DNA of 64,000 nucleotides from Epiperipatus broadwayi (Eukaryota; Onychophora; Udeonychophora; Euonychophora; Peripatidae): assembly GCA_028023455.1 (NCBI GenBank), contig JAQFVV010006637.1, forward strand, positions 126,001 to 190,000, in the 5' to 3' direction. This document shows positions 22,809 to 33,974 of this stretch, one piece after another. Both the position numbers and the translations under genes were made by a program. The notes below the pieces were generated by a model. That model ran no database searches. It was not told the origin of the DNA and saw only the letters and a list, made by a program, of their open reading frames with translations. Each line of letters begins with the position of its first letter. The stretch's first letter is position 1.

Positions 22809-23311
22809 TTATCCACATGGATTCAAACAACAAAACGTCACCAATCCATCACTTTCGTTAGGGTCCGAGCCAAGGCTTGGTGCTTCCATTGGTCCAGTTA
22901 ATTTCTCTTATCTAATTTCCATCTGACCCTTTAATTACATAAGAGCCTTGAGGGCTAGCTTGTTTTTCAAATAATAAACAATCATCTCCATTTATAGATT
23001 ACAGGAATTAATTAATACCTGTTTTTATTTTAACTTATATTAAATATTTTAATATTTAACTCTTGTATTTTTTTATCAAAAAAAAAATACGTTCAAATAC
23101 CTTTTTTTATTTATATATAAAAAAAAAAATATTTTTTTATTTATGAAAACAATATTTTGAAAGTTTAGCATCTGTGCGAATATATATATTTAACAACATT
23201 TTAATTTTAGCGTCTAGTTTTTTTTATAGATTTTTAATACATTTATTTTTATTTGCGAACTTTGTTTTTTTTTTAAATTAATGTAACGACATATCTATAT
23301 ATCGTTACAAT

Positions 23312-23640
23312 ATATATATATATATGGGAGATGATAATCTGGACCAATTGATGAGTGATATATATATATATATGGGAGATGATAATCTGGACCAATTGAT
23401 GAGTGCTGGATCAGTATCAATTGGAGATCATTTATTTCACACATGCAAGTGATCATGTGTATCAGTTGTATAAAATGAAGTGGATAACTGAAGGCAGCTT
23501 AAAAGTCTGGGCTGTAATTTATTTTATAACTTATTTTTTTAAAGAAAGGTTCCATGATGCAGTCGTTTGTGACTTTTTACTATCATATTTACAATCTGGG
23601 ATTCAAATATGGAGTGAGATTTTTCCAAATAGATAAAAGA
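23312..23640. repeat. Tandem flank units and family G fragment
   Basis: Two copies of the GGGAGATGATAATCTGGACC unit are followed by a reversed family G segment to about 23520 (GGAGATCATTTAT, TGTATCAGTTGTATAAAATG). The open frame spanning it is not a gene. Confidence 0.6.
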
Positions 23641-24239
23641 TATTTTAAGTAAATACAAAAACTTTTAGTTTAAATTTGCAGTCATTTAATATGGGACGAT
23701 ATGTAATTAGGCAAAAAAAATAGATACATCTTTACTCATAATTAAAAGTAGTTAAAAGTTAAAGAAAATCCACTCAATCTATACCAGTGTTTCCTAGTTA
23801 AAAGATGACTGAATCCATCTCTAAATCAACACATGTGTTATATAGTGATATAATTTAGCTATTAGTCCATAGTGTCTTTGGTATCTTGAGTTATTACATG
23901 AAATGTGATGTGATTCATATCATATATCATCATCAATGCTCTTCTGCCATCACTAAATCTTGAAAATCATTTGAAAACATTTTTGTGATTTATGGCTTCA
24001 CTACCAGACACATGTTGAACTACTTTAAATGTTTCAGTAGAAGTCTTGCTAATTTAAAGCAAAATTTAATGTTTATACATTATTCTATCATAGGTTTACA
24101 AAACACACTGTCACATTTCATGTCATAACTTATGATTCAGAAACATTACCGCCTTAAAATGTTTGTGATGAATATCTAAACTATTGATTTAGAGATGATG
24201 TCATAAGCAGCTTGGAGAGAGAAACAGTCCCTAGTTACT
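23641..24239. other. AT-rich region with a diverged inverted repeat
   Basis: Segments around 23810-23910 (TCTCTAAATCAA, CATGAAATGTGATG) and 24110-24205 (CACATTTCATGTCATAA, GATTTAGAGATGATG) are inverse to each other, so a decayed foldback element is likely. No gene is seen. Confidence 0.45.
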
Positions 24240-24711
24240 TTGCTATTGAGACACACTACATTGGTGACTATTAATGCAATGATTATAAATAAAAAGAAAT
24301 GACATTATGATATAATGCCAGTTTTGATATTCATAAAGTAAATATCATGTACCTACAGCTACTGACCAGATGGTTTACCTTTACCTGTGTTTTTAAAAAT
24401 GGTCCAGACAGTAAGAATAATTCCATAAGTCATAAAAGTGTGCTGAATATATATTTATATATACAAAATAATAAATTAAATACTGCCTACTGCTATACTA
24501 GTAATTATAAATTAGAAAAATCATATAACATTACAATGTTATCAAAGACTAAAATTTTACAAAAAATTCTTCCACAACCATAATTTCATTTATTAACAAA
24601 TAGACCTTTTCAGGTCAAATTCAACAAGATAATATGATATAAATATGAAACAAAATAGCCTACCTATCATTCACTTCAAAAACCAACTTTCTTCAATATC
24701 AAAATATATCT

Positions 24712-24960
24712 TCATGAGATTAATGCTCGGATTTGAGGAAATTTATCATCAGTTTCTTTTATTCTTCTTTTTACTTCACATCTTTCATAAAAGATAATCT
24801 CCGTTTTGTCAAATAATATTTTATGGCCTGCATTCAGTTTATGAATATTCAAAGCTGAGTTTTGATATCTATTTTTAACTCTATTCTTAATTCTTTCATT
24901 ATTTAATTTATTTTGCCCTGACATAAATTTTACGACAACTGCCAGAAATCAGTCAGTTGT
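24712..24960 (-). pseudogene. PLE family A GIY-YIG remnant, minus arm
   Basis: The readable part includes SALNIHKLNAGHKILFD and FYERCEVKRRIKET. These match the frame at 11655-12059 after its YVG segment. The catalytic GIY part is lost to frameshifts near the centre of the palindrome. Confidence 0.65.
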
Positions 24961-25203
24961 CATAAAATTTATATTGATCAAAGTAAATTAAGAGTAAAGT
25001 TAAAAACAAAACTCAGCTTTGTATATTCATGAACTAAATATAGTCATAAAATATGATTTGACAATGCAGAAGTCATCTTTTATGAAAAAAGTGAATTGAA
25101 AAGAAGAGTAAACGAAACTTTGATAATAAAGTTTTTGAATCTGAGGCCATCAATCTTATGAAAGTATCCTTTGATGTTAAAGAAAGTTGGTTTTTGAAGT
25201 GAA
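24956..25203 (+). pseudogene. PLE family A GIY-YIG remnant, plus arm
   Basis: Frameshifted copy of the same domain. It can be followed through SALYIHEL-like, ESELKRRVNET-like and a C-terminal FDVKESWFLK-like end before the stop at about 25200. No intact frame exists. Confidence 0.6.
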
Positions 25204-25954
25204 TGATGGGAATGCTATTTTGTTTGGTATTTATATGTTGCATTTTCTTATTGAGTTTTACTTGAAAAGATGTATTTGTTAATAAATGAAACCATGGATG
25301 TGGAAGAATTTTTGTAACGTTTTGTTTTTTGCTAATGTTGTAATGTTATATGATTTTTCTATTTTATTTATAATTCCTAGTAAGTAATAGACAATTTTTA
25401 ATTTATTATATATATATAAAGCACAATGTTGTGACCAACGAATTATTCTTATGAGATATATTTGTAGTGTCTTGACCATTTTTTAAGAACATAGAGTAAA
25501 GCTGAATCATCTGTTTAACAGTTGTAGGTACACGATATTTATTTTATGAGTAGCAAAACTGGCATTGTATCATAATGCCATTTCTTTTTATTTATAATCG
25601 TTGCATTAATACTCACTAACATAGTGTGTCCAATAAAAAAGTGAACTAAATAGAAGTTAAGTTCATCTGCAAATTATATCCAGATGACTCACACGAAATT
25701 TTTTCTTCAAGAAAACTGAAAAATTCGTCAAATAAAAGATCAAGTACAAATAAAAAAATAATCATATGAAGTTAAAAAAAGACGAAAATAAACAAAAGGT
25801 ACTTAGAAATGAACCGACTGTGATAAATACCAGTAAGATATCTTGTTCATTCATTTAATTGACTGATTAATTAATTAATGCCTTTCTAAAAGATGTAAAA
25901 ACAAACTGTAAATATCTTATTGTATGAATTATTTGATTATATATATATATATGT

Positions 25955-26195
25955 AATATAAATAAAATGTCCGTTAATTAAAACAAAATTGTAATTATAA
26001 TTGAAATAATAAATTTAACGGTTTACAAACTATTATAAACAATCCTTAAATCCGCAGAAGTACTTTCGGTTAATTTCTTAAACCTGTCTCAACTGCCATT
26101 AAATTAAAAAAAAAAAATTAACCGAAAGTACTTCTGTAGATTTAAGGATTGTTTATAATAGTTTGTAAACCGTTAAATTTATTATTTCAATTATA
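25955..26195. mobile_element. Inverted pair of PLE family C termini
   Basis: The left arm (25960-26100) and right arm (26115-26195) are inverse copies of the end seen at 50335-50500 and 52800-52925 (AATTTAACGGTTTA, GAAGTACTTTCGG). The right arm is truncated inside the hammerhead-like motif. No coding sequence lies between them. Confidence 0.8.
26054..26096 (-). ncRNA. Hammerhead-like motif, PLE family C terminus
   Basis: Minus strand: stem I GCAG, UUGAG(A)CA box, stem II GGUU/AACC, GAAA, the self-complementary AGUACU as stem III, U, and stem I CUGC. Two core bases differ from the standard CUGANGA. Confidence 0.4.
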
Positions 26196-26519
26196 TATAT
26201 ATAAAGTAGTTTTGGGTTTAAACCACATGTTATTTTTGCTTCCCAACATTTTGATGAAGTAGAATCTACCATTGTCAAGAATAACTTTTGAAAAAAAAAA
26301 AAAGAAAAACTGTTAGATATCAAATAGTAACAAGATTGAGTGTGCGGTAAAGAATGAGACTGCGACTGCGTGTGAAGTAGTGAGCATTCAGAATATATGG
26401 ATTAACAAAATGTTTATTTTCTTCAGTTTCACCGTTGATTGATTTCAAGCTTATATTAGAAGAAAGAGATAAAATGTGGTCTCCATAAGCCTGGAATACA
26501 TTATGCTTCATCATCTCTA

Positions 26520-27985
26520 TTTAAACCAGTTGGTCATTTCAATATTTCACTTGACTCCCTCACGGTTCTCATTTCATACTGTTCCAAATTAGAAAGTATT
26601 TTTGTATTATCAAAATCAGGTTTGTGACCAATTTCTAAAAAATGTGAATTAAAAACTGACATATTTAACTTCTGATTAAAGACATTTTTATATTCATTAA
26701 TTCTAACATTAATCTGACCTACATAGCTTTTCGAACAATGTAAACAGTGAATTTCATAACCCCCTGGTATTCCAAAAGTACTCTGTCTTTAGGTTTATGA
26801 GAAAAATCACCAATTTTTTTGCTAGTGGGAAAAATAGTATTTATGTTAAAATTAGACAGTCTTCTACTGATTTTATCAGTGACTTCTTTAATATAAGGTA
26901 AAACTATTCTATAACTTATTGAATTATCAATTTTATCCTCTTGCTTCTTTGCAGTATCAATGCTATGTAACACTTTATATACGATGTTTTTATTGTAACC
27001 ATTAGAAAGTAGAATATTTTTTGTTAGTTCTATTTCTTGAGTAAGATGATTTTTATGAGACAAACAACAAGCTCTGATCAAAAGAATTTTGCTACAGAAA
27101 ATATTTACACAGGGTGATGATGAGAATTAAAATTAAGATATCTTTTTATGTGGGTGAATTTTCTTTAGACCACGATTGATAAGGAGTCATCACCCTGCAA
27201 TCAAAACAACTAGAAAAAAAAAAGATTTGTTATTTTCAATTTCCATAGTAAACTTAATAATAGGACGCCAATCATCAAGAAAAAAGAAGAAAAAAGTTGA
27301 AAGCTTCAATACCATGAGGCCATATAACAAATGTATCACCCACATATCTAAATCAAATAGAAGGTGTCTTAGTAGCAACATTTAATATTTGACTTTTAAA
27401 ATTATTCATGAAGAGATCAGCAATTATAGGTGTTAGTGGAGATCTCATAGAAAGTCCTTCAATTAGTTTATACTTTTAAAAATCATGAATAAAAAATATA
27501 GTTTCAATTCAATGTTTTGCTAATGGAATAATAAAATCAGACAAATTATTGTATTGCGCTATTATAGATAAAGCTTCTTCAGGAATATTAGTAAACACAG
27601 AAGAAACATCACAACTAATTAACACATCAGTTTTAGTTAGTTTTAAAATTTTAATTATAGAAATAAAATGACATGAATTTTTAATTCTAGATAGAATGTT
27701 ATCTGTTAATGGTTATAAGCATTGACTATATATCTCACCAAAGCATGTGTGGGAGAACCTATAGCACATACAATAGACTGCAATGATACTTCAGGTTTAC
27801 ACATTTTAGGCAAACCATAAAATATAGGATATAATGAGCCTTCTCTCAGAGAATTTTTAATTTTCATATCCTCATCGATACTGGAACATTTTTAGTCTTT
27901 TTTTCTAAATATGTCAGATGATTTCTAACAATCTTTTTGTAAGTGCCATCATTTAAAATATCATTATTACAATTTAAATGTTTAA
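26520..27985 (-). pseudogene. PLE family B reverse transcriptase + GIY-YIG, minus arm
   Basis: This is a broken copy with several frameshifts. From the 5' side (right), KFYGLPKMCK-like residues lie near 27800. Motif A (SCDVSSVFTNIP-like) lies near 27590 and motif B, with the MRSPLTPI-like box, near 27440. Motif C is near 27340 and reads YVGD rather than YVDD, so a catalytic Asp is lost. A long helical region (LTQEIELTKNILLSNGYNKN) and a GYEIHC...SYVGQ endonuclease motif near 26670-26770 follow. In intact PLEs the protein reverse-transcribes the element and cuts target DNA. This copy is inactive. Confidence 0.8.
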
Positions 27986-28350
27986 GCACAACAATTGAAT
28001 TACCTTTATCGGCTGGAATATAATTCGACTGCTGTGCTTAATTGTTTAAATTATAATAATAAAATTTTAAATTTATTAAATCGTGGCTCTTACAAAAAGA
28101 TTGTTAGAGATCCTCTGACATATTTAGAAAAAAAAAAGACAATATGTCTTATAAAATGTTCCAGTATAAATGAGGATATAAAAATTAAAATTTCTCCAAG
28201 AGAAGTCTATTCAATGTATCTTAAATTTTATGGTTTGCCTAAAATTCATAAAACTGAGGTACCATTGCAGCCTATTGTGTGTGCTATAGGTTCTTCCACA
28301 CATGCTTTGGCTAGATATTGAGCCCAATGCTTACAGCCATTCACAGATAA

Positions 28351-28980
28351 GCTGTATTTTTATATTGGACTATTTCCATCATCTAATATATGTGTTGAAT
28401 GTCTTTAGAAAAGTAATTTTATTTAAATATTCCAAACGCATTCAACTGTTAGTAATATCACAGCAAACAGGTTAGTATGTGCACCAACTGTTAGTAATAT
28501 ACAGCAAACAACTGTTAGTAATATCACAGCAAACAGGTTAGTATATGCACTAACTGTTAGTAATATCACAGCAAACAACTGTTAGTAATATCACAGCAAA
28601 CAGGTTAGTATATGCACAATGTTTCGAGAGGTATTTTTCTCCCCTCTTTGTCAGGTGTTGCTGGCCTGACCAGTGACAGTACTAGCACGGGATTCGAACC
28701 TGGATCCTTAGATTCTTGATTATTGAATTTTAAGGTAACGCTCTAACCAGCTGAGCCATCCTGCCAAATGTTGTGCATATACTAACCTGTTTGCTGTGAT
28801 ATTACTAACAGTTGGTGCATATATTAACCTGTTTGCTGTGATATTACTAACAGTTGAATGCATTTGGAATATTTAAATAAAATTAATTTTCTAAAGACAT
28901 TCAACACATATATTAGATGATGGAAATAGTCCAATATAAAAATACAACTACAACACTATCATCACAAACCTTCAGAAAAA
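28351..28980. mobile_element. Nested palindromic retroposon with tRNA-like core
   Basis: It is flanked by a perfect 13-bp direct repeat CATTCACAGATAA at 28338-28350 and 28981-28993. The sister PLE arm has the uninterrupted site near 27705. The insert has inverted arms (28353-28625 and 28760-28948) built of repeated units containing GTTAGTAATATCACAGC. Between the arms lie a tRNA-like block (28672-28765) and a second structured block (28616-28659). The right end is A-rich. The duplication length fits target-primed reverse transcription. Confidence 0.8.
28672..28765 (-). mobile_element. tRNA-like SINE head (family S2)
   Basis: The minus strand begins GGCAGGATGGCTCAGCTGG (A box) and later has GGTTCGAATCC, a perfect B box. 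A CCTTA/TAAGG anticodon-like stem encloses a 20-base loop instead of seven, and the acceptor ends do not pair well, so it is a tRNA-derived SINE rather than a working tRNA gene. Confidence 0.7.
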
Positions 28981-29860
28981 CATTCACAGATAACATTGCA
29001 TCCAGAATTAAAAAATTCAAGTCATTTTATTTTGTAAATAAAAACTTAAAACTAACTAAAACTGATTTATTAGTTAGTTTTGATGTTTCTTTTATGTTTA
29101 CTAGTATTCCTGTTGAAGAAGGTTTATCTATAATTGCTCAATACAATAATTTGCCTGATTTTATTATTCCATTAGCAAAACATTGCCTTGAAAATATATT
29201 TTTTATTCATGATTTTCAAAAATATAAACAAATTAAAGGACTTTTTATGGGATCTCCACTGTCATCTGTAATTGCTGATCTCTTCATGAATAGTTTTAAA
29301 AGTCAAGTATTAAATGCAGCTACTAAGACACCTTCTATTTGACTTAGATATGTGGATGATACATTTGTTATATGGCCTTATGGTATTGATGCATTGAACT
29401 TTTTTCTAATTTTTTCTTAATGATTGGCATCCTAATATTAAGTTTACTATGGAAGTTGGAAAATGACAAATCACTTTCTTTTCTAGATGTTTTGATTGCA
29501 AGAAAATATGACTCCTTATCAATATCGATTTACAGAAAATCCATGCATACAAATAGATATCTTAATGTTAATTCTCATTATCATCCTGTGCAAATATTTT
29601 CCATAGCAAAAAATGTTTTTTGTGAGAGGGTATAATTTGTTGGATGAAAATTATCTTACTCAAGAAATAGAACTAACAAAAAAAATCTATTTTTTAATGA
29701 TTACAATAAAAAACAACATATGTAAGGCTTTACATAGCATTGATACTAAAAAGATGAAAGAGAATAAAATTGATAATTCAACTAGATATAGAATGGTTTT
29801 ACCTTATATTAAAGGAATCACTGATAAAATCAGTAGAATACTGTCTAATTTTAACATAAA

Positions 29861-29960
29861 GCATTGGTGGGCGAGCGGTCAGTGACAGCTGCTTTACAAG
29901 CAGTTGTCCCAGGTTAGCAAGTTTACTTCCTGGCTGATGCTATGACACATGAGAAAAAAA
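29861..29960 (+). mobile_element. SINE S1 inserted in PLE family B
   Basis: GCATTGGTGGGCGAGCGGTC start, ATGACACATGAG end and A8 tail. The sister PLE arm is uninterrupted at the same point (near 26840), so the SINE arrived after the inverted pair formed or in only one arm of it. Confidence 0.8.
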
Positions 29961-30705
29961 ATACTATTTTTTCCACTAGGAAAAAAATGTGATTTTTTCC
30001 ATAAACCTAAAGACAGAGTACTTTTGAAATACCAAGGGGTTTATGAAATTCCATGTTTTTACAGTGCTTAACAAACTATGTAGGTCAGTCTAATAGATGA
30101 ATTGATGTCAGAGATAATACACATAAAAATGTGTTTAATCTAGAAGTTAAATACATCAAATTTTACTTCACATTTTTTAGAAATTGGTCACAAACCTGAT
30201 TTTGATAATGCTAAAATAAGTACGAATTGGGAACCAGGAGAAAGTAGAGCAAAATATTATAAAGACCAACTGGTTCAAATAGAAATGATGCAATGTTTTC
30301 CAGGTTTATGGAGACTACTTGTTTTACCTGTCTTCTAATATAAACTTCAAAACGATTAATGATGAAACTAAAGAAAATAAACATTGTGTTAATCCACATA
30401 TTTTGAATGCTCAACTACCATGCTTAATCTCATTCTTTATCTCACACTCAATCTCATTACTATTTGGGAACTAACAGTTCTTCTTTGAAAAGTTAATCTT
30501 GACAAAGGCAGATGCTATTTCATCAAAGTGTTGGGAGGCAAAAATAACACCCGGTTTAACCCCAAAACAACTTTATTTATATGACATAACCAGGAAAAAA
30601 TTAAATCCAATATACACATACAATATATATATATATATATATAATGATATTCTTATTCGATATCTGTATTTTTTCATAATTATATACGTAATCTTATAAT
30701 TACAT

Positions 30706-30960
30706 ATTAATAAATACAGTAACATAAATATATATAAAGTACAACTTTAAAAACTTTTATCCATCTAGGAGCACTTTTAATAAGTTTCAACTAACACTTA
30801 AAACACGTAAAAATCAATGAATTGTGGGAAGATTAGATTTTGAAAGTGTATTTGAAAGTGTTAGTTGACAAAAACTACGAAGCTAGATGAAAGCACTCCT
30901 AGGTGGATAAAGGTTTTTAAAGTTGTATTTTATATTATTATATTTATTAATATTTAATTA
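30706..30960. mobile_element. Palindromic element family D, diverged
   Basis: Arms at 30706-30795 and 30865-30958 are inverse copies (TTTTATCCATCTAGGAGCAC and inverse; TAATAAATA ends). The right arm has a hammerhead-like block beginning TTAGTTGACAAA near 30868. The well-kept relative is at 52925-53270. Confidence 0.65.
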
Positions 30961-31539
30961 CAAGATTATATATATATATATATATTAAATTATATAATAT
31001 ATTTTTCTTTAGTGTTATTGAATACTTTATTTAGTTACATATTAATGGAATAATCATATTGTGTGGGTGATAAGTGTCAAATCTTAACAATTTTTTTTTG
31101 TTATTAAATATGGTTTTAAAATCTCATAAGGTTCTTACCAAACTTATTTCTTATGCTAATTAGTCTTAGGCAATAGTTTAAGCTAACCACATAGAAATTA
31201 TAAATAATAAAGACACTAGCTAATACAAAAGATTATAATTTGACATTTTATAAATAGCTTGAGAGCTAAAAAATAATACATTAATGATGTTTAACTTTTG
31301 CATCTAGTTATAAGGTGTTCTTGAATGAGGGGTGATCTCTTTCCAGTACTGCATTGATTAATTCCAGACCAAAGGCATAAATATTGTTAGGAAATATAAC
31401 TGATTTTTCTATTTGGTAATATACATTCACAATTACTGATTTTATTATGAGAAGCTGTCAGTTTGATTACTTAATAAATCATAAAAATCAAAATTATGGA
31501 AAGCCAATTTATAATCACCCAATAGTAATTAAAATATTT
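30961..31539. other. AT-rich intron, nothing recognised
   Basis: No repeat pairing or exon is seen beyond a short (TA)n tract at 30967. Confidence 0.5.
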
Positions 31540-31960
31540 TTATAGAATTTAAATATGTAAATATTGAAAGAATAGTGGAATTTCTATGTGTTTATGTAGA
31601 TAAACTTCATTTCAAATTTGCATACATTTGTTCATCTGCATAATAAAGTGGTTCTTTCTTCTTTATAAGTTAAAGCTGAGTGCACTTTTGGTGAGGTTCA
31701 CCACAATCATAAAGAAAAAAACCACTTTGTTATGCAAATGAACAAATGTATGCAAATTTGAATTACAAATACAAACAAAGGAAAAAAATCAAGAAATTTC
31801 AATTTTATGTAATTAGGCAAACAATCAATTAAGACTAGAAATTGCAAACAGAAATCATCATCATCAGGTGATTTCAGTTTTTAATATAATAGGTTGTTTA
31901 CCTAATTACATCATAACTGAAGTTTATATAGACAAATACACAGAAATTCCTGATATTTTT
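31540..31960. mobile_element. Nested inverted repeats
   Basis: The inner pair is 31615-31670 and 31705-31765 (AATTTGCATACATTTGTTCAT and inverse; AAGTGGTT and AACCACTT). The outer pair is at about 31570-31612 and 31905-31955 (AGAAT/GGAATTTC, TGTGTTT). A third segment pair at 31808-31830 and 31895-31915 shares TAATTAGGCAAACAA. It is a decayed foldback element. Confidence 0.6.
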
Positions 31961-32089
31961 ATATTTACACATATACACACATATATTATTTGTAGTTATT
32001 AATTTAGGACTTCCATTATAAATATTGTCAATTTTTATCACAGTGAAATATAGATGTAATTCTAAAAATTAAAAATTCTTTTCCTGAGT

Positions 32090-32470
32090 TTATTGTAAAT
32101 TTATGTTCATGTTATAAATATGAATCAAGAAATAGGATAGTCATATTAATTTATATTATTCACTGATCATGCTTTTGACTTGATCTGCCAGATTCATAGG
32201 GTGGAACTATTCCACAGTTCATAAAACATCTTTAAAAAACTATTGTGCATTATGTAAATTGGATATTTACATATTCCATTTTTTTTATAATGGCACACTT
32301 AATATTTTTTTATTAATTGCATAGGCATCGTTTTTAAAGGTGTGTTACGAACTGTGGAATAGTTGTGCTTTATGAATCTGATTAAGTCTAAGCATGCTCA
32401 GTGAATAATATAAATTAATATGACTATTCCTTTTCTTGATTCATGTTTATAATGTGAACATAAAGATTGA
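32090..32470. mobile_element. Palindromic element, about 380 bp
   Basis: Arms at 32095-32250 and 32325-32465 are inverse copies sharing TTCATGTTATAAA, AGTCATATTAATTTATATTATTCACTG and CCACAGTTC. The interior is AT-rich with TTTTTATAATGG. No open frame is present. Confidence 0.75.
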
Positions 32471-33489
32471 AAACAGATTATACATTATTATTTTCTCAGT
32501 CAAGGGAAGTTGTTGCTTTTCTTTTTGACTATTACAAATTTTAAGGCGTATTGGACACAAGTTAAAGCCTGTCTTAAAAGTATTTGTGTATACTTCCTGT
32601 GTGCTTAATAAATAATTATAGCTCGATAATTTATTTTCTATTTGTTATATATTTTACATACATAGTTCATTTTTGATTTAACTTTTTAACTAAGATTTTT
32701 CTAAGGATAATCTTGCATTATATATATATGAGTATATTTCAATTTTTTTAATTATCCTAAAAAATCATTCAAAAGTGATGGCCTTTCTAAAGTCTAATAT
32801 TATTAGATATACATATAATAAGTAAAAACTCTATTTTATTGATTCTATAGAATAAATTATAAATTTTAATATTATTAATCATTGTCTAATGCAAAACATG
32901 CAGATCCAGATAAATCTTTCATGTTATATATGTTTTAACTGCAACCAACCTAATCAGGTTTTCTGAATACCTATTCACCATCCCAACAAAAGATGCTATA
33001 TATTTGTGAAATGTGGATATATTAATACATGACCACAATATGACATTGTTTTTAAACATTTACTGTGCAAGAAATTACAGTTTGATTTCAAACATTATAT
33101 ATATCAGCAATTATTTATTATAAATTATTTATTATTAGATTTGCCTATATAATTAGAAAGTAGGTTGAAGATAAGATGGCCACTCTTATCTTTATAAAGT
33201 CATAATGTTGTGTTAAGATTTATAGAGGTCCCTCTAGTGGTAAAATTAAGCACTCAAAAGGTGCATAGTATTAAGGTTAAAGCCTTACATGTATTTAAAT
33301 GTTAAATTAGCAAATGCATTAAGAAGCATATTTTAACATTCACTAGTGTAAATTTTAACTTTAATTTTATTAATTATTAGTTTATTTAAAGTAAATAGAT
33401 TGATTTCTCATACAATATATGCATCATTCTTATCATGGAATTAGTTAATGAAAATTAATGCTAAAATAGCTTTTCATTCATTATATTTA
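32471..33489. other. AT-rich intron, nothing recognised
   Basis: No exon-like segment with flanking splice sites continuing the lipoxygenase was found, and none is expected here from the domain order. Confidence 0.5.
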
Positions 33490-33640
33490 TTTTATTATAA
33501 GAGATTTAAACCCAGACTTTCAAGCTCCTTTTAGTTATATCCTCCATCTTATACTATTGATAGACATTATTATACATATGCAGAAAAGATAAATGATCTC
33601 CAATATACATATTTCATGCTGAAATGGCATTTAATGAATA
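33490..33640. repeat. Family G fragment
   Basis: It shares GACTTTCAAGCTCC, CATCTTATAC and AAGATAAATGATCTCCAATATA with the G element at 19030. Confidence 0.6.
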
Positions 33641-33974
33641 TACTAATATTACACGTTTAATTTCAGATTGATAATAGTGGTTAATCTAATTGTTGATAAG
33701 CGGACTGCTATTATGTCTGATCTTAAGCCTTAATCTTAACATAAGAATGAGGAAAACAATTATCTTTTAAATCTCCTACCATTAATAAGTCTAAAACTAA
33801 TAATACATCACATGACAAATATATTCAAATGCACTGATAAAAAATCCAAAGAATTTTCCATGGATGAAAGGCATAAGCTATAAACTCATCTGGAGATATT
33901 TGGTCAGGACAACACTGAATAAGTATTTAATTAGCATTACCATCTAGAAACTATTGATTATTAAAGTACAGTAC

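Larger units (their letters stand above)
19588..23311. mobile_element. Tail-to-tail inverted pair of a 2-kb LTR-like unit
   Basis: The structure starts TGTAACG and ends CGTTACA. The left arm, 19588 to about 21165, reads on the + strand. The right arm, 23311 down to about 21190, is the same unit on the minus strand and extends further, so it is near full length. A third, single copy at 53571-55600 defines the unit. Each arm has a TATA box (+ strand near 20081; minus strand near 22808). The left arm also shows a GTAAG donor-like site about 200 bases further on. TG/CA ends and the TATA box suggest a solo LTR. Just after the full-length minus unit there is TGGCGCC, reminiscent of a primer-binding site. 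No gag or pol is present. The short frames inside are not conserved between copies. Confidence 0.7.
24240..25640. mobile_element. Head-to-head inverted pair of PLE family A
   Basis: The minus arm (24240-24955) and plus arm (24956-25640) are diverged copies of the same 5'-truncated PLE with their upstream ends touching. Each holds remnants of the GIY-YIG C-terminus, the 3' flank, and a terminal block (ATTATAAATAAAAAGAAATG and its inverse). Both coding parts are broken. Confidence 0.75.
28005..30350 (+). pseudogene. PLE family B reverse transcriptase + GIY-YIG, plus arm
   Basis: This is a sister copy of the minus arm, interrupted at 28351-28980 and 29861-29960. Readable parts in order are YGLPKIHK near 28230, motif A SFDVSFMFTSIP near 29070, motif B GLFMGSPLSS near 29240, and motif C LRYVDDTFVIW at about 29342-29374 with the Asp pair intact. 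Next come SFLDVLIARKYD near 29480 and the helical LTQEIELTKK region near 29655. A degenerate endonuclease segment (TNYVGQSN) lies near 30070. A stop precedes motif C and several frameshifts follow, so it is dead despite the intact YVDD. Confidence 0.8.
26205..30590. mobile_element. Head-to-head inverted pair of PLE family B with nested insertions
   Basis: The minus arm runs from about 27985 down to 26205 and the plus arm from about 28005 to 30590. Their 5' ends meet near 27990 in GGCTGGAAT. Both encode broken reverse transcriptase followed by a GIY-YIG endonuclease and share a 3' flank ending CAAAACTA(C/A)TTTAT-like. The plus arm is longer because of two insertions: a 630-bp retroposon at 28351-28980 and a SINE at 29861-29960. 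The minus arm retains the empty site for both. Confidence 0.85.

Noticed and set aside
26240-26275. Hammerhead-like string at the end of PLE family B (also 30498-30530)
   Set aside because: UGAUGA and GUC-AAG are present but GAAA is missing in both copies, and the strand is opposite to the coding strand.
28430-28620. CRISPR-like array (short repeats with GTTAGTAATATCACAGC)
   Set aside because: The repeats are direct and inverted units of a palindromic retroposon in an animal genome, with no regular unique spacers.
28672-28765. Functional tRNA gene
   Set aside because: A and B boxes are good, but the anticodon loop is about 20 bases and the acceptor stem does not pair, so it is a SINE head.
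31855-31890. CUGAUGA-type box near a CATCATCATCAGG string
   Set aside because: No GAAA follows at a usable distance and no stem II can be drawn.
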